Assembly (NCBI GenBank): GCA_039621445.1
Contig: CP154954.1
Span: 14,364,387 to 14,428,386, forward strand
DNA length: 64,000 nt
Reading direction: 5' to 3'
Source of the DNA: Euglena gracilis
Taxonomy: Eukaryota; Euglenida; Euglenophyceae; Euglenales
Under the pieces are notes generated by a model. That model saw only the letters and a list, made by a program, of their open reading frames with translations. It was not told where the DNA came from and did no database searches. The position numbers were made by a program, and so were the translations under genes. Shown here piece by piece: positions 35,300-46,274 of this stretch. Each line of letters begins with the position of its first letter. The first letter of the stretch is position 1.

Positions 35300-36860
35300 T
35301 ATTTTTGCATTTTTAATGAAATATTTAATTTGTGAAAGAATATTTGGGAAATGGAATAATGCAATTCATCCTTCCACCAAAATCCCCAGACAACCTGAAG
35401 TTGCCCAGTTGCATATATTTGCATTTCATTAATGAATGAAGGAAAATTAGTTTGGGAAGAATTCAAGTTTCCACCGCGCTTTCTGTCTGGCTTGCCATTT
35501 TTTCTTTTTCTTTGGTTTTTGGACAGTTCTGAAAAGTTCAAGACACTCTTTTGTTCATATTTCTTGATGTTGTTCTTGGAAAAAGGTGTGTGTTAGTCAA
35601 CCATTCCCCCCGTCTACAAACCCATTTGGCGGGCATCCGTCTGAACGTCCCCAGCGTTGCCCTGCGGACAAGTATCAGGCCATGCTGAGCGCCAACGTCC
35701 GGCGATAACTCCGTCCCATGCTTCTTCTCCCTGCTGCACTGCTCGGCCAATGGTTTCCCTCCTCTTCGTGGTTTGTACATGCTATCACCATGGTCCATCA
35801 TGGTTCGGACTTGCCCAGAGAACTCAGGCTATTTTCTAAGGTTTTTTTATCGAATGAGGTACCCCCCCCCCCGAAAAGTGCTCAAATTGCCTGAGGGCAA
35901 GGGTTTGTAGCAAGTTATTATTATTTTTTAAGGTACATTGTTCATGTTCAGACGGTTTCTTGGGAGAAGTTTTGTGCCATCAGCGCTAACAAGTATATCA
36001 TTACCATGCTTATTTCAAAATTGCATATGAAATATGGCTGAATAAACATTACCATTATCCACACCTGTATGTCCGATCACCACATTCCATCATCGAAGGT
36101 TCCTTTACAGGACTTCGGGGCTGTGCTCACCTTGTTGTGGCTACATGTAATTTTGCGCAGTGAGTCCAGGCTGCCAATCTCCTTCCGTTAACCTGCTCTT
36201 ATCACCAACCTGACCGTGATCAGGACTTCTTCTGCACTTATGGCCAGTTTGCCCCCCCCCCCCAGGACTCTGTCCTGGGGGTATCCTGGGGGGGTCCTGG
36301 GGGGGGGTCCCGCAACTTTTTGGCAAAAAATTTTGCAGCACAAGATGAGGTTATTTTGAAGCCCGCGGGGGTCCGGGGGGGGGGGGGGGCAGGAGCCCCC
36401 CCCCCCCCCCCCGGTAGGGGGGGCCGAAGGCGCCCCAAACTCCCCGGGTAGTGGGGTATCTTGGTACCGCCCCCCCGTGGGTCTTGGGGGGGGGCTGGGG
36501 GGGGTCTGGGGGGGTCCTGGGGGTGTGCTGGGGGGGTCCTGGGGGGTCCTGGGAGGGTGGAGTCCTGGGGGGTTTTGGGGGGAAAACTGGCCATGACTCT
36601 TCTTCTGATAAGAAGAAAAAAAAAGCTTTGATATGATATTCCCCAAACTTTTTTGTGTCGGCTTTTTTTTTTCTTCAGTGGTTTGTAATTTAAGAAGTTT
36701 TCTCACAAGTTGACCTTTTTGTTGACTTTGCATTTCCCTTGCATGTTTTTTTGCTCAATTTGTTGCTGCCTATTTTTGGACAAAAAAGTATTTTGTTAAA
36801 AGTGTTTCTGTTTTTCATCGGGTCTTCTTGCTAACACTCTTGTGGGCGGAACAAAATAAA
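35300..36860. other. No supported gene; G/C-run block at 36255-36570
   Basis: AT-leaning non-coding DNA followed by a block of GGGGTCCTGGGGG-type units and C-runs (36255-36570). Some minus-strand frames are open near 35540-35800 but lack clear support. Confidence 0.45.
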
Positions 36861-36867
36861 ACCCTGA

Positions 36868-36972
36868 TGCACCGAGCCATTCCCGTTCAAGGCGTTCACA
36901 GATGGGATACAATTTGGACCAGATAATGAGACCCCACTAGTTGAGGATGCCGAGGATTTGGGGATGCCAGGG
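36868..36972 (+). CDS. Possible acidic exon
   Basis: A frame with FKAFTDGIQFGPDNETPLVE then DAEDLGMPG runs to a possible donor GTAGGC at 36973. There is an in-frame TGA just upstream and only a weak acceptor (CACCGAG). Coding appearance is fair; function unknown. Confidence 0.3.
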
Positions 36973-37558
36973 TAGGCAAAAAAAACCCCGCTATTTTTGG
37001 TGATACATTGGCCCCTCCTCCAAATCCTGCCTGGGAATCATGTCCCTGAATCGCTGTGAGTCCTGTGCCGTCTTTCTCTCCATGAAACCTCTCACTAGCC
37101 CTTTGTTGCATGAACTTTCCATTCAGACAGGGCGTCCCTTAAGCCGGAGGGCACCCGTCCCCCCATGGGGGGGGTCAGCCAGCCAGCAGCTTGATTCCAG
37201 CCTGGGACTCCCTTCCCTCCCCCTCCCATCCGTGAGTTTTATTTATTTATCTAATTATTTTCTTATCCAGCCTTCATTTTTTCAGCCCTTCAGGTGTGGC
37301 GGCTTTTTCAGGCGTGACAGCTTTTTTTTTTTTGCTTTTCTAGGTTCAAAAATGGGCCAAAAATGGGAAATAATTGTAGGCTTTGGGCCAATTTTTGCAC
37401 ATTTGGTATTTTTGCCTGGTTAGTTCCCCAGCCGGGCACCGGTTTAGCCAGGGTGACCTTATGGCAGAGAGAAAAAGGGAGTCAAGCTGCAGACTTTTTT
37501 CCCAACCAGCCCAAATTTTCCAGCCTCTGAGCTGGACCCCCCTCCCATGGCTGTCGTC

Positions 37559-37875
37559 AAGCAACGCCCCGATTCAACACCGAACTGCCGTCCAATTGTC
37601 TGCTCTGTATGTCTTTCTTGTGTGACAACATTTTTGGCAACATTCCGACACAGTCGCACCTGGTTTATGACATGGAAATCCGTGCTTGGGATTTTGCCCT
37701 TCGATTTCCCACATGCTGTGCTGGCCATTCACAACCCACTTGGCTTCCCTGCCCTCACAACCATCATCCCATTTCCAATTTCTTCACCCCCTCAGTCAAT
37801 GGAGGAAGTTTTCATTGTCATGAAAAACAACTTGGGTGGTGGTTCAGTATGATGGGTGTGAAACCCATTCATTGA
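37559..37875 (+). CDS. Possible exon or exons, unrecognised
   Basis: Two overlapping plus frames are open for most of this stretch. One contains DNIFGNIPTQSHLVYDMEIR then AWDFALRFPT; the other contains FPHAVLAIHNPLGFPALTTI and ends MEEVFIVMKNNLGGG. Neither shows a known domain, and the two may be read by different exons. Weak evidence. Confidence 0.25.
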
Positions 37876-38079
37876 GGACGGTCACAATTGGTCAAGTCTG
37901 GTGCGTTGTCGCCAGTATTTCCGAGGCTCTAAATAGTTCCTCCTGCTTCATTGTGGCTGTGGGGTGGTTTGCCGAACAAATACCGATCTGCCCATTTTCC
38001 TAATTCCATCGCTACGTAGCCCCCAAGCAAATCGAGAGGCTGTTTTCACACCCAATTTTCGCTAAGTCATTTTTCTGGG

Positions 38080-38292
38080 ATGTGTCTCAAAAGAATCTCA
38101 TTGAAAGATTTACACGTCGGAAAAAATGGCGCGGAGCATTGGCATTCGACATTTTACGGGCAGAATGAGCGGTCCTGGAAGTCACCACCCCGCACGGGAT
38201 TAGCAAATTTTGACTGGTCCCGTCAGTCATATCAAAGTCTTTTTGAAGGCCTACCCTGTCGTGGTCAAAACTTTGGCCTCCAGTTGCTGTGA
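38080..38292 (+). CDS. Possible short open reading frame
   Basis: ATG to TGA, 70 codons, with FDWSRQSYQSLFEGLPCRGQ near the end. No family, no clear codon bias. It could be chance. Confidence 0.2.
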   Translation: MCLKRISLKDLHVGKNGAEHWHSTFYGQNERSWKSPPRTGLANFDWSRQSYQSLFEGLPCRGQNFGLQLL

Positions 38293-38504
38293 CGGATGGG
38301 GGAGGGGGTTCAGCCTATTGTTGGTCAAAGTGGCCTTGAACGAGGATGGTTGGGGCAAAATGGCAAAAAGACTCTTGAATCAAAGTGGCCTGGATCAAGG
38401 ACACGTGCGGTAAAATGGCCTTGATGAAGGTCATGCATCAGAACCGGTTTCTTTTTGAAATGGAAAATTCCGCTCCACCTTTTCACAGGACATCTTCCAA
38501 CGCG

Positions 38505-38602
38505 ATGGCCATCCCTCTCCCAAGTGATTTGAGCTATGCGCTCGTGGTCATTGGGTTGTCGCTGTTCCTAAATGTGGTGCTGCTGAAACCAAAGGACCAA
38601 AG
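38505..38602 (+). CDS. First exon with a membrane segment, MAPEG-like
   Basis: Starts at ATG 38505 and ends before GTTAGG in phase 2, coding 32 residues: a short polar start (MAIPLPSDLSY) and one hydrophobic helix (ALVVIGLSLFLNVVLL) followed by basic KPKDQ. The layout (acidic or polar start, Tyr, hydrophobic stretch with FLN, then a basic turn) is like the first segment of microsomal glutathione S-transferase 3 type MAPEG proteins. No second exon with the conserved MAPEG loop was found, so the assignment is weak. Confidence 0.3.
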
Positions 38603-39127
38603 GTTAGGAAAGCCTTTTCTCAAATTTCATTATCCCCCAGGACGCACTCGCCATGCAGTTCCGGACGTCTTCGGTGCCCGCTGCTGGAGGGGTTACCCCC
38701 AACACTGGTCTTAAAAATAACATCACTACACGCGGAAGTTTTTGAGATTTTGGGGTTTTTGTGTTGAGTTATGCCCCCCGACCCCCCCCAGGACCCTCAT
38801 TTTTTGGGGTTTTTCCCCCCACATCCCCCACACTTCCACCCGCAAAAAAGAGAGATTGTCCCCCCCCCCGAAACCCCTCATCAAAGTCATAAAAAGTATT
38901 TTCCCCCCACTCCCCCAGCCCTCCCACAAATCCCACAGTTTTTTGTTTGTACCCCGACACCCCCACAATATGTGTGTATTTTTTTTCACCCACTCCACCC
39001 TTCAATGGAAAAAAGTTTTCTTTTCGGGTGAGGCCTGTTTCCCTCTCCCCCAAAATCTACCGCCCCAGGACCCTTCCCCCCAGGACTCCACAGGACCCCC
39101 AAAATACCAGCCCCCCCCCCCCAGTTT

Positions 39128-39729
39128 AAAAAAAAAGATGGCACCCCATCCTCCCCAGAACCCATCCCAATTGCCTCCCAGATCTGAGAGCACTGGTGGA
39201 GTGGTGTTTTGACAGGTGATAGTGACTGCCCAGTGCCTGGTGGCGCCACCAACGACCTTTTGGCAACATCATTTTGGAAAAGGACGGCTTTTGAAAAACC
39301 GCATTCACTGCAATCAGGATTGCTCCAGCGTATCAAGAACATTCCGTGTACAATTCCCTGTCCGGACGGGGTGACAGGGGTTGACAGCTTGAAATGGGCT
39401 CCCCAGTCATTTTTTCCCTTCTGGGATGTTCCAGTGGATAGTGTCAACAGTTTCACCAGAACATCACGTGAGAGAGGTCCATTGAAATTCACCAAAGGCG
39501 ATCCATTTCATTGTCCCCGTTCTGTTTGTGCAAGTCTGTGCAACAGCAAATTTTACATCTATATCGCTCGGAGCCAAATTGTATTTCTGCTGTCCTGCAA
39601 CACTGCAGTGGTGCCACCAGGCACTGGGCAGTCACTATCACCTGTCAAAACACCACTCCACTAGTGCTCTCAGCTCTGGGAGGCATTTGGGATGGGTTCC
39701 GTGGAGTCTCTGAAAATTTATTTGCCACA

Positions 39730-39732
<3 letters not shown>
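39128..39732. mobile_element. Tc1/mariner-type non-autonomous element, left-truncated
   Basis: The right end reads TCTGAAAATTTATTTGCCAC then ACTG, flanked by TA, matching the right end of 40749-41484. The two elements share long sub-terminal inverted repeats (GCACTGGTGGAGTGGTG near the left, CACCACTCCACTAGTGC near the right) and most of the interior. The outer left end is lost into a C-rich stretch. Open frames on the minus strand match no transposase. Confidence 0.75.
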
Positions 39733-39763
<31 letters not shown>

Positions 39764-39881
39764 ATATATATATATATCTATATCTATATATATAGATATA
39801 TATATATAGATATAGATATATATATAGATATACATATATATATATATATATGTATATATGTATATGTATGTATATATGTAT
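39733..39881. repeat. TA/TATC microsatellite
   Basis: TA repeats with TATCTA and TATGTA variants between two mobile elements. Confidence 0.85.
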
Positions 39882-40165
39882 GGCAGCTCCCAACTATATG
39901 GCCCCCCCCAGGGGGGGTGCATATAGTTGGGAGGGGGGGTCAAGATGATTTTTTTTGTGTTAATGACGGAATAGGGCTAGGTGCGCAATTTAGGGTTAGG
40001 GTTAGGCCTAACTTATAGACGGGTGTTCGGTGTACAAGTTAGGCCTAACCCTAAGCCTAAGTCGCGCACCTAACCCCACTCCATCATTAACGCAACAAAC
40101 TCCATCCCCCCCCTCTCCCAACTATATGCCCCCCCCCCTGGGGGGCCATATAGTTGGGAGCTGCC
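39882..40165. mobile_element. 284 bp palindromic element with TTAGGG-like core
   Basis: Left end GGCAGCTCCCAACTATATG and right end CATATAGTTGGGAGCTGCC are perfect inverted repeats, extending inward through matching C/G runs. The centre is also palindromic: TTAGGGTTAGGGTTAGGCC faces AGTTAGGCCTAACCCTAAGC. It is a foldback or MITE-type element flanked on both sides by TA/TATG microsatellites. Confidence 0.8.
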
Positions 40166-40249
40166 ATATATATACATATGTATGTATGTGTGTATATATA
40201 TGTGTGTGTGTATATATGTATATGTATATGATGTTTGTTGGTGAGGTGT

Positions 40250-40505
40250 GTTTTTGTACCTGAGCAAGCATTCGCCTATCAAAAAGATGGGAAAGCACAC
40301 CTCTGTGATACGCACGGGGATGCCCACCACCAGTCCGTGCAGCGACTTGTCCCGAATCCCGAATCTGCTTGAAAATGGACTGCACGGTGCTGCGGCCGAG
40401 GCGCTCGGCAGTGGCGATGGCCCCATAGCTGGAGCCACCACAAAAGGAAGCCCAAATCCGGGCCCGCTGAGCATCATGCACAGGGCTGGATCGCTTGGGT
40501 GGCAT
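40250..40505 (-). pseudogene. Truncated Tc1/mariner transposase, DNA-binding part only
   Basis: Read on the minus strand from ATG at 40503-40505, the product is a basic start (MPPKRSSP) followed by a helix-turn-helix: ARIWASFCGGSSYGAIATAE, then RLGRSTVQSIFKQI and a TGGGHPR-type linker. This order matches the paired-like N-terminal domain of Tc1/mariner transposases. The frame runs into a TA/CA microsatellite at about 40248, so the catalytic DDE/DDD domain is missing. Its position between two Tc1/mariner-type elements suggests a relic of a related autonomous copy. Confidence 0.65.
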
Positions 40506-40716
40506 TGTGCAGAAATGCTCTGCGGACATGCAGGAGCACATTTTACGTTACGATGCCACCAAATGGGACAGGCAACATGGCAACACGCACGTTGTACGGA
40601 CCTCCAGTGGATCCTTCACATTTTTTCTTGGGAGGTACCCCCCCATGCCTACTGCGTACATATGTGTACATATGTGTACATATGTATATGTGTATATATA
40701 TGTATATATATGTATA

Positions 40717-40748
<32 letters not shown>

Positions 40749-41484
40749 CAGTGTGGCAAGTAAATTTTCAGACCCAAGTGCCAAGTAAATTTTCAAACCC
40801 TGAAAAAATAAAAAAAATGATGGCACCCCACACTCCACAGTGCCATCCCCAATCGCCTCCCAGACGCCTCCCAGAGTTGAGAGCACTGGTGGAGTGGTGC
40901 TTTGACAGGCGATTGTGACTGCTGTGCCCGATAGCACCACCGAAGACCGTTTGGACACATCATTTTGGAAAAGGACGGATTTTGCAAACCGCATTCACTG
41001 CAGTCTAGATAGAAGCAGGCTTGCTCCGTGCACAATTGCCTGTCTGGGTGGGGTGAGAGGGGTTGACAGCTGGAAATGGGCTCCCCAGTCATTTTTTCCG
41101 TCTGGGCTCGCAAATTGCGTTTTGTTGGACGTTCACAGTGGATGGGCATACCAGTTTCACCAAAGTTTTGTGCGTGAGAAGTCCATTGAAATTCGCCAAA
41201 GGCGGTCCATTTCATTGTCCCCGTTTTGTTTGTGCAAGTCTGTGCAACAGCAAATTTTACATCCATAACACTCGGTGCCAAATTGTATTTTTGTTGTTCT
41301 GCAATACCACGGTGTCGCCATTGGGCACTTAGCAGTCACAATCGCCTGCCAAAGCACCACTCCACCAGTGCTCTCAATTCTGGATGATACTGTGGAGTGT
41401 GGGGTGCCATCATTTTTTTTGATTTTTTTTCAGGGTCTGAAAATTTATTTGGCATTTGGGTCTGAAAATTTACTTGCCACACTG
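40749..41484. mobile_element. Tc1/mariner-type non-autonomous element, complete
   Basis: Ends CAGTGTGGCAAGTAAATTTT and AAAATTTACTTGCCACACTG are perfect inverted repeats, each flanked by TA (40747-40748 and 41485-41486), the duplicated target of this superfamily. Inverted similarity extends about 95 bp, with a second internal AGTAAATTTTCA at the left and AAAATTTATTTGG at the right, giving doubled binding-like motifs. Inner inverted repeats carry GCACTGGTGGAGTGGTGC. No intact transposase is coded; it is inserted in TA-rich microsatellite DNA. Confidence 0.85.
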
Positions 41485-41486
41485 TA

Positions 41487-41572
41487 CATAATGTATATGC
41501 ATATATGCATATACATGTATTTCTGTATGTATATATGTACTGTATATATGTATGTATATATGTATATATATG
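41487..41572. repeat. TA/TATG microsatellite
   Basis: ATGTATATGCATATATGCAT and TATATATGTA variants between the mariner-type element and the G-rich element. Confidence 0.8.
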
Positions 41573-42950
41573 TATACACCACATATGGCACGAAGTGGGG
41601 AGTGGCAAGGGGGGGTAAGGGGGGGTAAGGGGGGGTAAGGGGGGTGGTATGTTAAGGGGGGGGGTAAGGGGGGGGGGTAAGGGGTGGGTAAGGGCGGGGT
41701 AAGGGGGTAGGGGGGGGTAAGGGGGGGGGGGTAAGGGGGGGTAAGGGGGGGTAAGGGGGGGTAAGGGGGGGTAAGGGGGGTAAGGGGGGGCAAGGGGGGG
41801 TAAGGTAAGGGGGGGTAAGGGGGGGTAAGGGGTGGGTAAGGGGGGGTGGGTAAGGGGGGGTAAGGGGGGGTAAGGGGGGGGTGGGTAAGGGGGGGTAAGG
41901 GGGGGTAAGGGGGGGTAAGGGGGGGTGGTTAGGGGGTGGTAATGGAGAGGAATTGAGGTTGTTTTTGATCTGTATGCAGATTTGCAGTCCTCAAAAGAGG
42001 CCCATATACGCGTTTTTTCGCAGTAAACAATTTGCAATGCCAAACACTGGACACACAATCAGTTTGACCCACGGAAAGGATATTGTTATTTGAGTTCCAG
42101 GGGGGGGTTCGGGGGGGGGCGGAGGCCCCCCCCCGCCACTGCAAACGGTTGAGCACAAAAGGAATTTGCTATGCCTACATTATGCGGAAAACCGAATTTT
42201 CAATGCCAAACACTGGACACAGAATTCAGACGCAAAATCAGTTTGACCCACGGAAAGGATATTGTTATTTGGGTTCCAGGGGGGGGTTCGGGGGGGGGGG
42301 AGCCCCCCCCCGCCACTGCAAACGGTTGAGCACAAAAGGAATTTGCTATGCCTACATTATGCGGAAAACCGAATTTTCAATGCCAAACACTGGACACAGA
42401 ATTCAGACGCAAAATCAGTTTGACCCACGGAAAGGATATTGTTATTTGGGTTCCAGGGGGGGGTTCGGGGGGGGGGCGGAGCCCCCCCCGCCACTGCGAA
42501 CGGTTGAGCACAAAAGGAATTGGCTATGCCTACATTAGGCGGAAAACCGAATTTTCAATGCCAAACAATGGACACAGAATTGAGACGCAATGGCAGTTTG
42601 AGCCACGGAAAGGTTACCAGTGAGGGGGGTAAGGGGGGGGGGAAGGGGGGGTAAGGGGGGTAAGGGGGGGTAAGGGGGGGGGGGGTAAGGCCGGTAAGGG
42701 GGGGTAAGGGGAAGGGGGGGGTAAGGGGGGGTAAGGGGGGGTAAAGGGGGGGATAAGGGGGGGGAAGGGGGGTATGGGGGGGTAAGGGGGGGGGTAAGGG
42801 GGGTAAGGGGGGGTAAGGGGGGGTAAGGGGGTAAGGGGGGGTAAGGGGGGGTCAAGGGGGGGTAAGGGGGGGGAAGGGGGGGTAAGGGGGGGGAAAGGGG
42901 CCGGAAAGGGGGGTTAAGGGGTCCCCACTTCGTGCCATGTCTCGTATACA
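41572..42950. mobile_element. Composite element: inverted ends, G-rich arrays, 178 bp tandem units
   Basis: The outer sequences GGCACGAAGTGGGGA (left, about 41587-41601) and TCCCCACTTCGTGCC (right, about 42921-42935) are inverted, and similarity continues outward into TATACA. Inside each end is an array of GGGGGGTAA units (41600-41940 and 42612-42915), both with G on the plus strand. The centre holds three complete units and one partial of a 177-179 bp repeat. The whole is flanked by TA microsatellites. Confidence 0.7.
42010..42612. repeat. 178 bp tandem repeat, three units plus a partial
   Basis: CAGTTTGACCCACGGAAAGG starts at 42060, 42239 and 42416, and a variant (CAGTTTGAGCCACGGAAAGG) at 42594. 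Each unit also has CCGAATTTTCAATGCCAAAC, a G-run/C-run hairpin (GGGCGGAGCCCC in one copy) and CGGTTGAGCACAAAAGGAAT. Glycine/histidine open frames through it simply repeat with the unit. Confidence 0.9.
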
Positions 42951-42960
42951 CATATATATT

Positions 42961-42998
<38 letters not shown>

Positions 42999-43019
42999 CA
43001 AACATGTACATGCATATAC

Positions 43020-43568
43020 ATTTATATAATGCATATGTATGAAAAAAAAGTTCTTAAGGTTGGAAGAGTGGAAGTGACCCCCCCGGGTTGGGAACATAAT
43101 TTTTTGGCTGGGAGCTCCTTGAGGGGCGCAAATTTAGGACTTTGCAGCCCTCTCTCGCCGCACTGTTGCCCCACCAACCGGTATGGGATTGGCCGCCTCT
43201 GGCAGTGTGGGCCGGGAGACACCACCTCTCCCCCATCTGCTCTCCATCGTTCGGTGCACATGACAGTCTTTTAGGCATGATGTGCCAGAGGTCGTGCCTT
43301 GGACCATTCCACGATGGCCACACTCAGACATTTATTTCGAGGCAATTATTTTTAGTGTTTTAAGTCATTTTAATTCATTTTTTAAGCTCTTTAAGGTATT
43401 TTCGGTCCAAGGGCAACACGGGAAGCGAACCAAGGTTTTTGGTTTTGCAAATTTGCTAAAACCAAAAATGTCAAAACTCATTTTTTGGGTTTTTGTTGGA
43501 TGGACAATGTTCAACCGATGCCAGAAATCATTTTTTCTTCCCAGAGTTGGCATGTTTTTGCTGAGATA

Positions 43569-43653
<85 letters not shown>

Positions 43654-44090
43654 ATTGGCAAGAGTTTGCATTTGGGGGCCTTTGGCGGTTTTGAGATTCT
43701 AAAACTCAAAAAAAAAATGGTACCGAGCTGGAGCTTAAATGATGACATTTAGGCAAAATAGGCGCAGAATTATGTTGGGGAACATGTAAACTTTCCGCAT
43801 TTATATCCCGGTTTTATGGTTTTGCCAGGATTTCAAGACCCTCAGGGGGTTTGTATATTTGGGGATTACGTGCAAGCACCTATATAGTAAAAATCGCCGA
43901 AAATGGCCGAAAATGAAATTTTGGGCTCTATAGGTGGGGGTCCCGAAAATGGCCAAAAATGGCCGAAAATGATCGAAAAGAAAAAAAATTATTGCAATTT
44001 TTTCGAGTTTTTTTTGCCTAACAGTTTCTTTTTCCCTAAGGACCAATTTCCAGTGCGACTGATTCTTGTATCGCCTCTCTTCTCCTGTCA
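43020..44090. other. No supported gene; (GT)n at 43569-43651
   Basis: Non-coding sequence upstream of gene C with a long uninterrupted GT array and, at 43873-43985, a copy of the CACCTATAG inverted-repeat element followed by GGCCGAAAATGG satellite. Confidence 0.5.
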
Positions 44091-44092
44091 TC

Positions 44093-46274
44093 ATGCCTGG
44101 CCCTGGAACGCATGCCGTTCAAAGAACCACCTCCGAATGGGTTATTTGGGCTAAAGCTGAAAGTTTTGATGCCATTTCAGAAAATTGTGGTGACAAGGTG
44201 CAACCAGGCAAAGTATGTGAAGCGTTTTTTTTTCTCCGTTAACGTTGTGATTCCTTCACTGGGTTTATTGCACACTGTTCGCAAAGTGGATGGCAGCTAA
44301 CAGTGCCACCTTCAAACAACACTGCTAGGGGTATCAAGTTGGAAAAAGTCAGGGGAAGTTGTTGTGAAAGCATCCATGCCAGGGATGAGAAAGTTGAGTG
44401 ACCTCCTTGTTGATGGACATTTTTATGTGGCTATTGTCATGGATGAGACAGATGACTCCCGCCCCACCAATGGTTTCATTGTAACCGTTGAGGTATGCGC
44501 GACACAATAATTGGGTTTTAGGTCCATTTTGAATTCAGGTTCTCTAGATACCCAAATTGATGTCAGAAGGGGATGATCCCACAAAATTTCAATCGTTCAG
44601 CCTACAGTTGGCATTCCGGAAGGTCGTCAATGCCACACCATCAGCGATTTGCTGGACACTGTATTATTTGTATTTTTTTTTCAAATCGATTTTAATTTTA
44701 ATTTCCAGGTTTGAAGAGACTCCGAGGGAACGACACAAGGTCGTTTTCTTATTTTGATGAAGTGGTATATCATCAAAAGTACTTTCAACCGATGCCCCCT
44801 TTCTATTCAGTCTCAATGGATACAACTTTTTTCTTAATTTTACAGGTTCACAGATATGGTGGTAAGCCAAATGCAAACGTCTCAAATTTGACAAAAAATC
44901 TTTCACATCCAAGAGCGGGATCAAAAACTGTTATGAAAGTGGTTGCGATTTGGGAAACAAGATAGTTACCCGTTTGCATGGGTGGATTGCTGACCTCAAA
45001 TGTCACAATGGCCAATCTGCTTTCAACTGAGTGAGCACATATTGGAGCAAAACACTCTTTAATCCCCGAGCACCCATTCCAAACGGATCTCCTTGGATCC
45101 GTTTGCTTGATTTGTTGCTCACAACTACCCCCCCCCTATGTCCAACAACCCCCCTATGTTCAATGACCACCACCCCGGTCAGAGGACACCTTTTTGGAGG
45201 TTTGACCAAATTTTTGGTCCCGGCGCAAAGCGCCGGGACGAAAAATTTTGCCCAAAAATTGGCCAAAAATTTGGCCAAAATGCCATTTTTGACACTTTTT
45301 GGACAAAAAATTTGTCCAAATTGCCCAAAATTTTCGGCGCAAAGCGCCGGAAGGGAAAATTTGGGCATTTTTGGGTGGGTAGGGACCCGGGTGCTCACCA
45401 ACTTTCTTTTGACCCCATGTCCAACGACCACCCCCCCCCCAGTCGGAGGACACCTTTTTGGTCACTACCCTATGTCCAACGACCACCCCCCGGTCAGAGG
45501 ACAGAGGTTACCGGTCATTGGACATAGGGGGGGGGTAAGGTAATTTTGCCCCACCTATGGGAAAAAATGGCCGAAAATGGCCCAAAATGGCCGAAAATGT
45601 CCGAAAATGGCCGACAATGACAAAAAATCTGGGGGTCAACTATGGTTAGGGTTAGGTCCCTTTCGTTTCGTGCCCATCACTGGCAAGGAGTTTCTCAGCA
45701 TGCTGTCAAAAAGAAGAAAGGAAGGAATAAAAAATGCAACCAGCAGAAGCAGAGGCAAAGACCAGCACGAAAAGCATGGAGTGGGGGGATCACATAACAT
45801 GCACCAACACACACAAGCACACACGCCACGAACACGCACACACACACACACACACACACAGACACACACAGAATTTCAAATTCCTTGCCCATCCTCAGCC
45901 CCATCTTTGACAGACGGTTCATCGCCATTCCTTTCCCAACTGCATTCTCGAACTGCCACTCTCCCTCCTGCCTGTCCGTGCCATAAGGGATGTTCCTTGA
46001 CCATGCCGCTTCTCACCAAACACCGATCATTTAGAATCCTCGGCGAAACATGACCGGGTTTCATTGTTACCGAAAAATGTACCAACCCCTCCCCCCACAG
46101 ATACACGAGACGATGCCATGTTGCTTGGTGGTGTTTCCACCTGAACATGACAAATTTTTCGCTCCTAACAGCCTAACAGCTCCGTCAGAGTTCATTGAGA
46201 TGATACCCAGCAGTTTTGACCCGAGTGGTTGGTGTGAACTATTCTCTGTCTGGAGGTCTTTTTCAAAGTTTGAA
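44093..46274 (+). CDS. Gene C: at least seven small exons, unrecognised protein
   Basis: Exons 44093-44212 (ATG start), 44304-44492, 44548-44606, 44709-44739, 44846-44861, 45656-45780 and 46101-46274 join with matching phases, with donors such as GTATGT, GTATGC, GTAAGC and GTAAAC. A possible last exon with the right phase is 47617-47712 (TGA). The product begins MPGPGTHAVQRTTSEW; later segments include SWKKSGEVVVKASMPGMRKL, VDGHFYVAIVMDETDDSRPT and FRFVPITGKEFLSMLSKRRK. The mix of beta-type stretches and a basic Lys/Arg segment suggests a soluble globular protein; no family is recognised. Third positions are unbiased, unlike genes A and B. The 45126-45537 MITE lies in an intron. The 16-base exon is the weakest call. 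Confidence 0.55.
45126..45537. mobile_element. TATGTCCAACGACC-family MITE, copy 2
   Basis: Same ends and order as 26651-27068, including AGAGGACACCTTTTTGGAGG, hairpin GGCGCAAAGCGCC and GGTCATTGGACATAG plus a G-run. High identity to copy 1 implies recent activity. It lies inside a gene C intron. Confidence 0.85.
45796..45872. repeat. (CA)n microsatellite
   Basis: ACACAC array just after the gene C exon that ends at 45780. Confidence 0.85.

Noticed and set aside
38986-39495. A 169-codon minus-strand frame within the mariner-type element
   Set aside because: The related frame in the second copy differs by frame changes, no transposase motif is visible, and the stretch includes the element's inverted repeats.
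39985-40066. TTAGGG-like repeats as a chromosome end
   Set aside because: Only a few units occur, in a palindrome, with genes and elements on both sides. It is interstitial.
42010-42612. Regular repeats that could suggest a CRISPR array
   Set aside because: Units are 178 bp, continuous and without unique spacers, in eukaryotic DNA with introns.
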